Source: Arcobacter siniprincipis (GTDB taxonomy: Bacteria; Campylobacterota; Campylobacteria; Campylobacterales; Arcobacteraceae). Taken from it: a DNA stretch of 64,000 nucleotides. The stretch is from positions 3,224,001 to 3,288,000 of the forward strand of contig NZ_CP182343.1 of the NCBI RefSeq assembly GCF_048571125.1. The letters are read 5' to 3'. Position numbers and translations under genes: made by a program. The notes below the pieces were generated by a model that saw nothing but the letters and a program-made list of their open reading frames with translations, did not search any database and was not told the origin of the DNA. Below are positions 56,573 through 64,000 of the stretch, piece by piece; positions within the stretch are counted from its first letter, which is position 1; each line of letters opens with the position of its first letter.

Positions 56573-57793
56573 AGCAAGGCTGATGCCTGCTAAATAACCA
56601 CTTGCCCATGCGAAATGTAGATTATATCCACCCCTATTGCCCACTATATCTAAAACCTCTCCTGCTAAATACAACCCTTCTACTTTCTTACTTTCAAAAG
56701 TCTTATTATCCACCTCATCTGTTCTCACTCCTCCACCACTTGCTTCTGCGTGTTTGAAGCCTTGTGTGTCTGTGATTTTGAATCTCCAGTTTGTGAGAGT
56801 ATTTATTAGACTTCTTATTTGTTTGGCGTTTATGTCTTTTGCTTTTGTCTCTTTATCTATGTCGTTTATTTGACATATTACTGGAGAGAGCTTATTTGAT
56901 ACTATTCCTGTTAGTAGTAAAACTGCATTTGAGTTTGGTAAGGTTTTAAATAGATTTTCTATTTGTCCTAAAAGTTCATTTCGGCTTATATTTGGGAAAA
57001 GATTTATTGAAACTTGAACATCTTGGTAAAGGCTTAGCGGATATACTGCATGTTGTGAAATATCTAGAATAGCAAAACCTGATAAACCGTATTTTGTAAA
57101 AAGTACATCACCGTATATTTCACACTCTTTTTTTCCATCAAGATATAAAGATACATTTGCCTCTTTTTTTACCCCTTGTATTCTTGAAGCTTGTTCAAAA
57201 TCTGTATGAAGTCCTACAAGTGAGGGGTAAGTTAGGTTATATGTGTGTCCGAAATTTTGGGCGATATTCATACCCTCTTCTGTGGCATTTAGTTGGGGTG
57301 CTGCTCCTAGCCCTGAGCTTATAAGTACTTTGTCATAATCTTTAAACTCATTGTGTGTACTTTTTACTATAAATTTATTTGCTTGTTTTTTTATGTCAAT
57401 TACTTTTGTCTCTAGGATTAGGTTTATTCCTAGATTTTCAAGTTCATTTTCTAATAGGTTTACTACTGATTTTGCTTCATTTGATAGTGGATATACTTTG
57501 TTCGTCTCTTTTATATCTAGTAACAAGCCAATACTTTTACAAAACTTTTCAAAGGCTTTATAGTCAAACTCTTTTAAGGCATATCTTGTAAACTCTGGTT
57601 TTTCACCTATGAAGTTTTCTACTCTTGCTTGGGTATTTGAGATATTACATCTTCCATTTCCACTTGCCAGTATTTTTTTACCTATTGCGTTATTGTTATC
57701 AAAGAGGTCTATTTTTATATTTTTATTTAATCTTTTAGCAGTGATAGCAGATATTATTCCTGCTGCCCCTGCTCCTATTATTGCTATTTTCAA
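56564..57793 (-). CDS. BaiN/HI0933-like FAD-dependent oxidoreductase
   Basis: This 409-residue flavoprotein has an N-terminal dinucleotide-binding motif 'IAIIGAGAAGIISAITAKR', 'GKKILASGNGRCNISN' characteristic of the HI0933/YhiN family, and the C-terminal 'GLYLAGEVLDIVGNRGGYN' with 'FAWASGYLAGISLAKK'. Substrates of the family are not well defined; some members reduce steroid-like or other unsaturated compounds. The last codons and stop lie in the right arm of the 125-bp palindrome, so the element inserted at, or now forms, the gene's end. It is divergent from the efflux operon. Confidence 0.9.
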   Translation of the reverse strand: MKIAIIGAGAAGIISAITAKRLNKNIKIDLFDNNNAIGKKILASGNGRCNISNTQARVENFIGEKPEFTRYALKEFDYKAFEKFCKSIGLLLDIKETNKVYPLSNEAKSVVNLLENELENLGINLILETKVIDIKKQANKFIVKSTHNEFKDYDKVLISSGLGAAPQLNATEEGMNIAQNFGHTYNLTYPSLVGLHTDFEQASRIQGVKKEANVSLYLDGKKECEIYGDVLFTKYGLSGFAILDISQHAVYPLSLYQDVQVSINLFPNISRNELLGQIENLFKTLPNSNAVLLLTGIVSNKLSPVICQINDIDKETKAKDINAKQIRSLINTLTNWRFKITDTQGFKHAEASGGGVRTDEVDNKTFESKKVEGLYLAGEVLDIVGNRGGYNLHFAWASGYLAGISLAKK

Positions 57794-58056
57794 AGTATGC
57801 CTTTATCTTTATGCTTTGGATTATACACTTTTTATGTTTTGATTTTATTCAAGCAAAGAGCATAGTTCTTACAAAGTCTTTCTTATATACAAAGTGGAGT
57901 TATTTGTATTTCTTTTAAAATAAGAATAAGCTACCATTTTAAAGCCCTTTACTTATTTCGTAATTATATGCATTGTAATTAAGTTTACTTTTTGTTAATA
58001 TAATATTAATAATATATGCTAATATATAAGCCCATATAAAGTGAAGGAATAAACCA
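57794..58056. promoter_or_regulatory. Divergent promoter region of flavoprotein and efflux operon
   Basis: AT-rich, no gene. GTAATTA occurs twice at about 57961-57983 spaced 15 bp, a possible regulator site. No TetR-type repressor gene is adjacent, unlike many cmeABC loci. GAAGGA precedes the TTG start at 58057. Confidence 0.4.
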
Positions 58057-59223
58057 TTGAATAATTATAAAACAAGAAATTACTTATTTATTAGTGTACT
58101 TACATTAGTCATTATTTTTAATGGATGTACAGAACAAAATGAAAAGAAATCACCTACTAAAAGAGTAACAGAAGTTGGAACTTATATAATAAATGAAAAA
58201 GAAATTACACTACAAAAAGAACTTCCAGGAAGAACGGTTATTGCTTTAAACTCAGAAATTCGTCCTCAAATTGATGGAATAATTGAGCATCAACTATTTA
58301 AAGAAGGTTCAACTGTAAAAAAAGGTGATGTTTTATATAAAGTAGTTTCATCAAGTTATAAAGCAACATATAATCAAACAAAAGCAGCATATGAAAATGT
58401 CTTAGCAAATGTTAAAGCAGCAAAACTAAAAGATGAAAGATACGAAGACTTATTGAAAATTGATGGTGTTTCAAAACAAGATTATGAAGATGCACATGTT
58501 GCATATTTACAAGCATTAGCAAGCGTTGAAGAGAAAAAAGCTGCAATGCAAAGTGCTAAAATTGATTTAGAATATACACAAATAAAATCTCCTATTTCTG
58601 GACATATTGGTATATCAACGGTAACAGAGGGTGCTCTTGTTACAGCACAACAAACAACTGCCTTAGCTACTGTTAGATCACTTGATCCTATTTATGTTGA
58701 TTTTACTCAATCAAGTGTCCAAATGCTAAATTTACGAAAACTTTTAAAACAAAAAGATATAAAAGCAGCAAGTGAAACAGTAAGTTTAAAACTTGAAGAT
58801 GGCTCAATATATGAGAATCAAGGAAAATTTAAACTGCAAGAATTGACAGTAGATGAAGCAACTGGTTCTGTTACTCTAAGAGCACAATTTCCAAATCCTA
58901 AAAATATATTATTACCAGGAATGTATGTAAATATTATAGTTAACGAAGCTATTAATACAAAAGCTATTTTAGTACCGCAACAAGGTGTAACTTTTGATCC
59001 AAAAGGAAATGCTACAGCAATGGTAGTAAATAAAAATAATAAAGTTGAACAAAAGAAAATAGTAATTGATAGAGCGATTAAAGATTATTGGTTAATAAAA
59101 GATGGATTTAATGTAGGTGATCATTTGATTGTTGAAGGTTTAAATAAAATCAAAGTCGGTGATGAAGTTAAAGATATAGATTTATCATCAAAATTTATAT
59201 TTAATAGTTCTAAAATAATCTAA
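58057..59223 (+). CDS. RND efflux periplasmic adaptor (CmeA/AcrA-like)
   Basis: This 388-residue lipoprotein has an N-terminal signal and lipobox 'FNGC' (Cys25). The membrane-fusion-protein layout is clear: beta-barrel and lipoyl parts ('GTVVALNSEIRPQIDGIIE'-like start, 'LFKEGSTVKKGDVLYKV'), a helical hairpin (about 105-170), then 'SPISGHIGISTVTEGALV'. It joins the inner-membrane pump to the outer-membrane channel. The start is TTG with GAAGGA 10 bp upstream. It is translationally coupled to the pump gene (TAATG). Confidence 0.93.
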   Translation: MNNYKTRNYLFISVLTLVIIFNGCTEQNEKKSPTKRVTEVGTYIINEKEITLQKELPGRTVIALNSEIRPQIDGIIEHQLFKEGSTVKKGDVLYKVVSSSYKATYNQTKAAYENVLANVKAAKLKDERYEDLLKIDGVSKQDYEDAHVAYLQALASVEEKKAAMQSAKIDLEYTQIKSPISGHIGISTVTEGALVTAQQTTALATVRSLDPIYVDFTQSSVQMLNLRKLLKQKDIKAASETVSLKLEDGSIYENQGKFKLQELTVDEATGSVTLRAQFPNPKNILLPGMYVNIIVNEAINTKAILVPQQGVTFDPKGNATAMVVNKNNKVEQKKIVIDRAIKDYWLIKDGFNVGDHLIVEGLNKIKVGDEVKDIDLSSKFIFNSSKII

Positions 59224-62200
59224 TGGGAGCTTTTTTTATAAATAGACCCATCTTTGCTTGGGTTATTTCAATCGTAATAATGTTAGGAGGATTAGGTTCT
59301 ATTTTCAATTTACCTGTTGCCCAATATCCCGATATTGCTCCACCTACAATTAGAATCGCTACTACATATACAGGTGCTTCTGCCCAAACTGTTGAAAATA
59401 GTGTTACTCAATTATTAGAACAACAATTAACAGGATTAGATGGTTTATTATATTTTTCCTCTTCAAGTGATTCGTCAGGAAAAGTATCTATAAATGTATC
59501 TTTTGAACAAGGAACAGACCCAGATACTGCGCAAGTTCAAGTTCAAAATAAAATTTCTCAAGTAACAACTAGATTACCCAATGCTGTTCAAGAACAAGGG
59601 GTTAATGTTACAAAATCGCAAACAGATTACTTAATGATTGCTGCACTATATGATGAAACAGACAAAGCAACAGCTTCTGATATTTCTGATTATTTAGTAA
59701 GTAACATACAAGATACTGTTGCAAGAGTAGAAGGAGTTGGGAGTATTAGAGTTTTTGGTTCTCAATATGCTATGCGTATTTGGTTGGACCCTTCAAAACT
59801 TTTATCATACAAACTTATGCCCTCAGACATAGCAACAGCTATTAAAACTCAAAATGTTCAGGTTTCAGCAGGAGATATTGGAGCAATGCCTACCTTGCCT
59901 AACCAACAATTAAATGCAACTGTAACTGCTGAATCAAAATTACAAACTCCCAAACAATTTAAAAATATCATTATAAAGCATGATACAAATGGTGCTTTAG
60001 TTCGTCTTTCTGATGTAGCAAGGGTAGAAATAGGAAATGAAATATACAAAAACATTACAAGATTAAATGGACATCCTGCATCAGGACTTGCTGTTATGCT
60101 ATCATCAGGAGCAAATGCACTTAATACTGCAAAAAGAGTTCGAGAGGTACTTACTTCATTACAACATAATATGCCAGATGGTTATAAAATTGCTTATCCA
60201 GTTGATAGCACTAAATTTATTAGTATCTCTATAAATGAAGTTGTAAAGACTTTAATAGAAGCAATAATACTTGTAGTTCTTGTAGTTTTTCTCTTTTTAC
60301 AAAGTTGGAGAGCTACTATTATACCAGCAATCGCTGTTCCTGTTGTACTTTTAGGTACATTTGGGGTTCTTCAAATTTTTGGGTATTCAATAAATACTTT
60401 GACAATGTTTGGAATGGTTTTATCCATTGGGTTACTTGTTGATGATGCTATTGTTGTAATTGAAAATGTTGAGAGAATCATGAGAGAAAAAGGTGCTTCT
60501 GCCCATGATGCTACAGTTGAATCAATGAAAGAAGTAAGTACTGTATTAATAGGTATTGCTGTTGTTCTTTCTGCTGTATTCTTACCTATGGCATTTTTTA
60601 GTGGTTCAACGGGTGTTATTTATCGACAATTTTCTATTACAATAGTCTCTTCTATGATTTTATCAGTTATTGTTGCTTTAACTTTGACACCAGCTTTATG
60701 TGCTTCATTGTTAAATTCAAATCATTTAGATAAAGATACAGGTTTTTTCCATTGGTTTAATAATACTTTTGAATCCATTACTAAAAAATATGAAAAAAGA
60801 GTTTTTAATGTATTAATAAAACCAAAAAGATGGATGTTTTTATATCTAATAATTATAGTAGCAATGTCGTATTTAACATATAAACTTCCTACTAGCTTTT
60901 TACCCTTAGAGGATCAAGGTAAAGTAATGGCTCAAATTTCATTACCAGAAGGTGCTTCAATAAAAAGAACTGATGAAATAGCAAAAAAAGTAGAAGATTA
61001 TTTTTTGAATAAAGAAAAAGATAATGTAGAATCTATTTTTACTATCTCAGGATTTAACTTTAGTGGAAGTGGTCAAAATGCAGGGATGGCTTTTCTTTCT
61101 TTAAAAGATTGGGATGAAAGAAAAGATAGTGCAGGTACAATAGTAAATCGTACCAATCGAGAACTATCGACAACTAGAGATGCTAGCATCTTTGCTTTAA
61201 ATCCTCCTTCAATAAGAGGATTAGGGAATACCAATGGTTTTACTTTTCAACTTCAAGCAAGTGCGGGGACAAATAGAGAGACATTAAAACAAATGAGAGA
61301 TACTTTATTAGATAATGCTGCAAAAGATACTCTTCTAACTAGAGTTAGATTAGGAAGTATGTCTGAAACTCCACAACTACACATTAACATCGATCATGAA
61401 AAAGCAGTTTCTTTGGGGCTTAATTTATCAGATATTAATTCCACTTTAAATGCAGCATGGGCAGGAAGTTATGTAAATGACTTTATTGATAGAGGTCGAG
61501 TGAAAAAAGTATACATCCAAGGTGATGCAGCCTTTCGTTCTGCCCCAGATGATCTTTACAAATGGTATATAAGAAGTAATGATAATGAAAGTATGACTCC
61601 TTTTTCAACTTTTGCAACAACAAAATGGACTTATGGACCTGAGAGTTTATCAAGATATAATGGTTTAGCTTCTTATGAGATACAAGGGTCAGGTTCGCAA
61701 GGAGTAAGTTCAGGAATTGCTATGGAAGAGATGTCAAAATTAGCTAAAGAACTTCCTAAAGGTTCTAGTTTTTCTTGGAGTGGGTTATCTTATCAAGAGT
61801 ACCTTTCAAGTGGGCAAAGTGCACTTTTATATTCAATATCTATTTTAGTTGTTTTCTTATGCCTTGCCGCACTTTATGAGAGTTGGTCTATTCCTTTTTC
61901 TGTTTTATTAGTTATTCCATTAGGAATAATTGGGGCTGTTACAATTACCTCTATTAGAGGATTAGATAATGATGTTTATTTTCAAGTTGCCCTACTAACT
62001 GTAATTGGATTATCCTCTAAAAATGCAATTTTGATTGTAGAGTTTGTGGAAGTTGCATATAAAGAGGGGCGTTCATTAATAGATGCAGCAGTAGAAGGGG
62101 CAAGATTAAGATTTAGACCTATTTTAATGACATCATTAGCCTTTGTTGTTGGAGTTTTACCACTTGCTGTTTCAACTGGTGCTGGTGCAAATAGTAGAAT

Positions 62201-62351
62201 AGCAATAGGAACAGGAATTGTAGGAGGAACTCTTAGCGCTACAATTCTTGGAGTATTTATGATTCCATTATTTTATGTTTTAATAAGTTCAATATTTAGA
62301 AGAAATAAAAAAGCAAATGCAAAAACAATTGAAAAAGGAGAAAATCAATGA
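59223..62351 (+). CDS. RND multidrug efflux permease (CmeB/AcrB-like)
   Basis: At 1,042 residues it has the typical HAE1-RND length, with 12 membrane helices and two large periplasmic loops. The N-terminus 'FFINRPIFAWVISIVIMLGG' and 'GLLVDDAIVVIENVERIM' (proton-relay aspartates in helix 4) are diagnostic, as is 'GLSSKNAILIVEFVE' in helix 10. It exports hydrophobic compounds or drugs using proton motive force. It overlaps the adaptor gene by 1 bp and the outer-membrane gene by 4 bp. Confidence 0.97.
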   Translation: MGAFFINRPIFAWVISIVIMLGGLGSIFNLPVAQYPDIAPPTIRIATTYTGASAQTVENSVTQLLEQQLTGLDGLLYFSSSSDSSGKVSINVSFEQGTDPDTAQVQVQNKISQVTTRLPNAVQEQGVNVTKSQTDYLMIAALYDETDKATASDISDYLVSNIQDTVARVEGVGSIRVFGSQYAMRIWLDPSKLLSYKLMPSDIATAIKTQNVQVSAGDIGAMPTLPNQQLNATVTAESKLQTPKQFKNIIIKHDTNGALVRLSDVARVEIGNEIYKNITRLNGHPASGLAVMLSSGANALNTAKRVREVLTSLQHNMPDGYKIAYPVDSTKFISISINEVVKTLIEAIILVVLVVFLFLQSWRATIIPAIAVPVVLLGTFGVLQIFGYSINTLTMFGMVLSIGLLVDDAIVVIENVERIMREKGASAHDATVESMKEVSTVLIGIAVVLSAVFLPMAFFSGSTGVIYRQFSITIVSSMILSVIVALTLTPALCASLLNSNHLDKDTGFFHWFNNTFESITKKYEKRVFNVLIKPKRWMFLYLIIIVAMSYLTYKLPTSFLPLEDQGKVMAQISLPEGASIKRTDEIAKKVEDYFLNKEKDNVESIFTISGFNFSGSGQNAGMAFLSLKDWDERKDSAGTIVNRTNRELSTTRDASIFALNPPSIRGLGNTNGFTFQLQASAGTNRETLKQMRDTLLDNAAKDTLLTRVRLGSMSETPQLHINIDHEKAVSLGLNLSDINSTLNAAWAGSYVNDFIDRGRVKKVYIQGDAAFRSAPDDLYKWYIRSNDNESMTPFSTFATTKWTYGPESLSRYNGLASYEIQGSGSQGVSSGIAMEEMSKLAKELPKGSSFSWSGLSYQEYLSSGQSALLYSISILVVFLCLAALYESWSIPFSVLLVIPLGIIGAVTITSIRGLDNDVYFQVALLTVIGLSSKNAILIVEFVEVAYKEGRSLIDAAVEGARLRFRPILMTSLAFVVGVLPLAVSTGAGANSRIAIGTGIVGGTLSATILGVFMIPLFYVLISSIFRRNKKANAKTIEKGENQ

Positions 62352-63772
62352 AAATAAATAAACTAATCCATATATTTATCTCTTTTTCTTTATCATTTTT
62401 TCTTAGTGCTTGTAGTTTAATAGACTCAAATTATAAACAACCAATAGCTCCTGTACCAGTAAATTGGCCTAAAGGTGAAGCATATAAAGAGCAAATAAAT
62501 CCAAATATAAATAAAGCCCTTGTATGGGAAAATATGATTTTAGATGAAAAGCTTAAAAAAGTTATTAAAATAGCACTTAGCCAAAATCGTTCAATAAAAG
62601 AATCAATAGCAAATATAGAATCTGCAAGAGCCACATATAAAGTACAACATGCAGGAGAATTTCCATCAATTGATGCAGGAGTTTCTGGTACTAAAGCTCG
62701 TTCATTAAATAGTTCAAACTCTAACAAAGATACATCAAGTATCTCTGAAAATTATAAAGCAACTGTTGGTTTAAGCTCATATGAACTAGACTTTTTTGGA
62801 AAAGCAAGAAATTTATCTAAGGCAGATTTTCAAAAGTATTTATCTGTACAAGAAGCTCAAAAAGTTACTAGAATAACTACTATTGCAGAAGTAACAAATG
62901 CTTGGTTAACCTTAGCTGCTGACAAAAGCTTACTAGATTTTGCAAAAGAGACTTTAAATAGTAGTAAAAAAAGTTTGGACATTGTACAACAAAGAGTTAA
63001 ATTAGGTGTAGATTCAAAAGTTACTCTTTATAATGTTCAAACAGTTTATTACCAAGCACTAGCAGACATTGAAAAATATAAAACTCAAGTTGCACAAGAC
63101 TTAAATGCACTTAATTTATTAGTAGGTGAAAATGTAAAAGAAGAGTTATTGCCCTCTTCTTTAGATGAGAAAAAAGAGTATTTAGCAACTATTCCAGTTG
63201 GTTTATCTTCTGATGTTTTATTAAATCGTCCAGATATATTACAAGCTGAACATGATTTAAAAGCTGCAAATGCAAATATTAGTGTTGCAAGAGCTGCTTA
63301 CTTTCCTTCTATTTCTATTACTACAAGTGCTGGAATTGCTAGTAGTGCTTTAAATAATCTTTTCACAGGAGGAGCTGCTTCTATTTGGTCTTTTGTTCCA
63401 AGTATCTCTTTACCAATTTTTGATTGGGGTTCAAAAGGGGCTTCTTTGGATTATGCTAAGTCCCAAAGAAATATGTACATAGCCAAATATGAATTTGCTA
63501 TTCAAACTGCTTTTAAAGAAGTTGCAGATGCCCTTGCTAGATTTGGAACAATAGAAAATCAATTAAATGCACAAAAAAACCTAGTAGATGCATCTAAAAA
63601 TAGCTTTTTTCTTTCACAGAAACGATATAAATCAGGAATTGATACTTATTTAAATGCCTTAAGCTCACAAAGAAATTTATATAATGTAGAACAAAACTTA
63701 ATATCTTTGCGTTTAACTAAAATCAATAATCGTGTAACTTTATATAGAGTTTTAGCAAATGATGATAAATAA
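62348..63772 (+). CDS. Outer-membrane efflux channel lipoprotein (CmeC/NodT-like)
   Basis: This 474-residue TolC-family protein has a signal with lipobox 'LSAC' (Cys22). Two repeated outer-membrane efflux domains are visible, each with long helices; characteristic parts are 'SYELDFFGKARNLS', 'GVDSKVTLYNVQTVYY', 'LLNRPDILQAEHDLKAANANI' and 'YKSGIDTYLNALSSQRNLY'. It forms the exit duct for the RND pump. The next gene is convergent and its stop codon starts at the next base. Confidence 0.95.
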   Translation: MKINKLIHIFISFSLSFFLSACSLIDSNYKQPIAPVPVNWPKGEAYKEQINPNINKALVWENMILDEKLKKVIKIALSQNRSIKESIANIESARATYKVQHAGEFPSIDAGVSGTKARSLNSSNSNKDTSSISENYKATVGLSSYELDFFGKARNLSKADFQKYLSVQEAQKVTRITTIAEVTNAWLTLAADKSLLDFAKETLNSSKKSLDIVQQRVKLGVDSKVTLYNVQTVYYQALADIEKYKTQVAQDLNALNLLVGENVKEELLPSSLDEKKEYLATIPVGLSSDVLLNRPDILQAEHDLKAANANISVARAAYFPSISITTSAGIASSALNNLFTGGAASIWSFVPSISLPIFDWGSKGASLDYAKSQRNMYIAKYEFAIQTAFKEVADALARFGTIENQLNAQKNLVDASKNSFFLSQKRYKSGIDTYLNALSSQRNLYNVEQNLISLRLTKINNRVTLYRVLANDDK

Positions 63773-64000
63773 TTAATTATTATAAAAAATAGCTAGCCAA
63801 ATTGTGGGCTGGCTTGTCGAAGTATATTTTATTCTATGTTTTTCCCTTGCTTTTATATCTAAGAAATTACCTTTTTTTAATTCAACTTCTCTTTTATCTT
63901 CAAACTCAAGAATAGCATCACCTTCTAAAACTAATATAAACTCATTTTCATCTTGCTCATACCAAAAGTTATCTTCACTTTTTTGTCCATTTGAAACAAT
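63773..64000 (-). CDS. Cupin-domain protein, C-terminal part (5' end outside window)
   Basis: Translating the minus strand from the window edge gives 75 residues ending 'PTIWLAIFYNN'. It has the cupin pattern 'FILVLEGDAILEFEDK', 'LKKGNFLDIKAREKHRIKY', with a histidine in the second motif. Small single-domain cupins of this kind are of unknown or varied function. The start lies beyond the window. Confidence 0.85.
   Translation of the reverse strand: MVSNGQKSEDNFWYEQDENEFILVLEGDAILEFEDKREVELKKGNFLDIKAREKHRIKYTSTSQPTIWLAIFYNN

Overview
The window looks like a chromosomal segment of a low-GC member of the Campylobacterota, most likely Arcobacteraceae. Supporting this are the AT-rich composition, a 70-residue ribosomal protein S21, a ccoN-ccoO-ccoQ cbb3 oxidase cluster, a Csd4-type (M99) cell-shape carboxypeptidase, a DUF493 protein next to moaC, a CmeABC-like efflux operon, and many histidine kinases with the 'MIAHQWRQPL' H-box common in this phylum. 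The assignment is inferred from gene content, not from a database comparison.

Layout. 1-8.1 kb: the end of recJ, two FlgO-like lipoproteins, a DJ-1/PfpI protein, a FecR-domain protein divergent from a CHASE2 adenylate/guanylate cyclase, a GT4 glycosyltransferase divergent from an LpxH-like phosphoesterase, and a patatin. 8.1-16 kb: dnaE-surE and a small ORF, facing a minus-strand group moaC-DUF493-M15 peptidase-csd4, then rpsU. 16.2-18.6 kb: ccoN, ccoO, ccoQ and a strong terminator, with no ccoP. 18.7-24.5 kb: a complete minus-strand rRNA operon (promoter, 16S, tRNA-Ile, tRNA-Ala, 23S, 5S, terminator), followed by a degenerate-looking tRNA-Thr. 24.7-36 kb: BI-1 family protein, stand-alone ThiD2, BioC-like methyltransferase, secG, frr, pyrE, two MFS transporters, a haem-c GGDEF-EAL protein, YaaA, YchJ and small membrane proteins.

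36-50.2 kb is the most unusual block. An aldehyde dehydrogenase gene with its terminator occurs twice, as direct repeats of about 1,466 bp (35994-37459 and 47062-48527) that appear identical, offset by 11,068 bp. Between and around them lie a TRAP transporter (dctP, dctQ, dctM), a UspA protein, a GabT-like aminotransferase, a periplasmic-sensor histidine kinase, a receiver-kinase hybrid, an OmpR-type regulator and an acetolactate-synthase-like ThDP enzyme. An 11-bp-spaced repeat recurs in front of the aminotransferase operon and between the regulator genes. I read this as a regulated uptake and degradation module for an omega-amino acid or related amine. Its repeats would allow excision or amplification by homologous recombination.

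50.2-64 kb: a phosphoglycolate phosphatase, a diguanylate cyclase with the same twin solute-binding sensor as the kinase, an ABM monooxygenase, PlsC, a HEPN-domain protein between two non-coding structured elements, a BaiN/HI0933-type flavoprotein, a tripartite RND efflux operon, and the end of a cupin gene. No insertion sequence, prophage or CRISPR array was seen. The best candidates for something undescribed are the repeat-flanked module and the HEPN locus with its flanking structured repeats.
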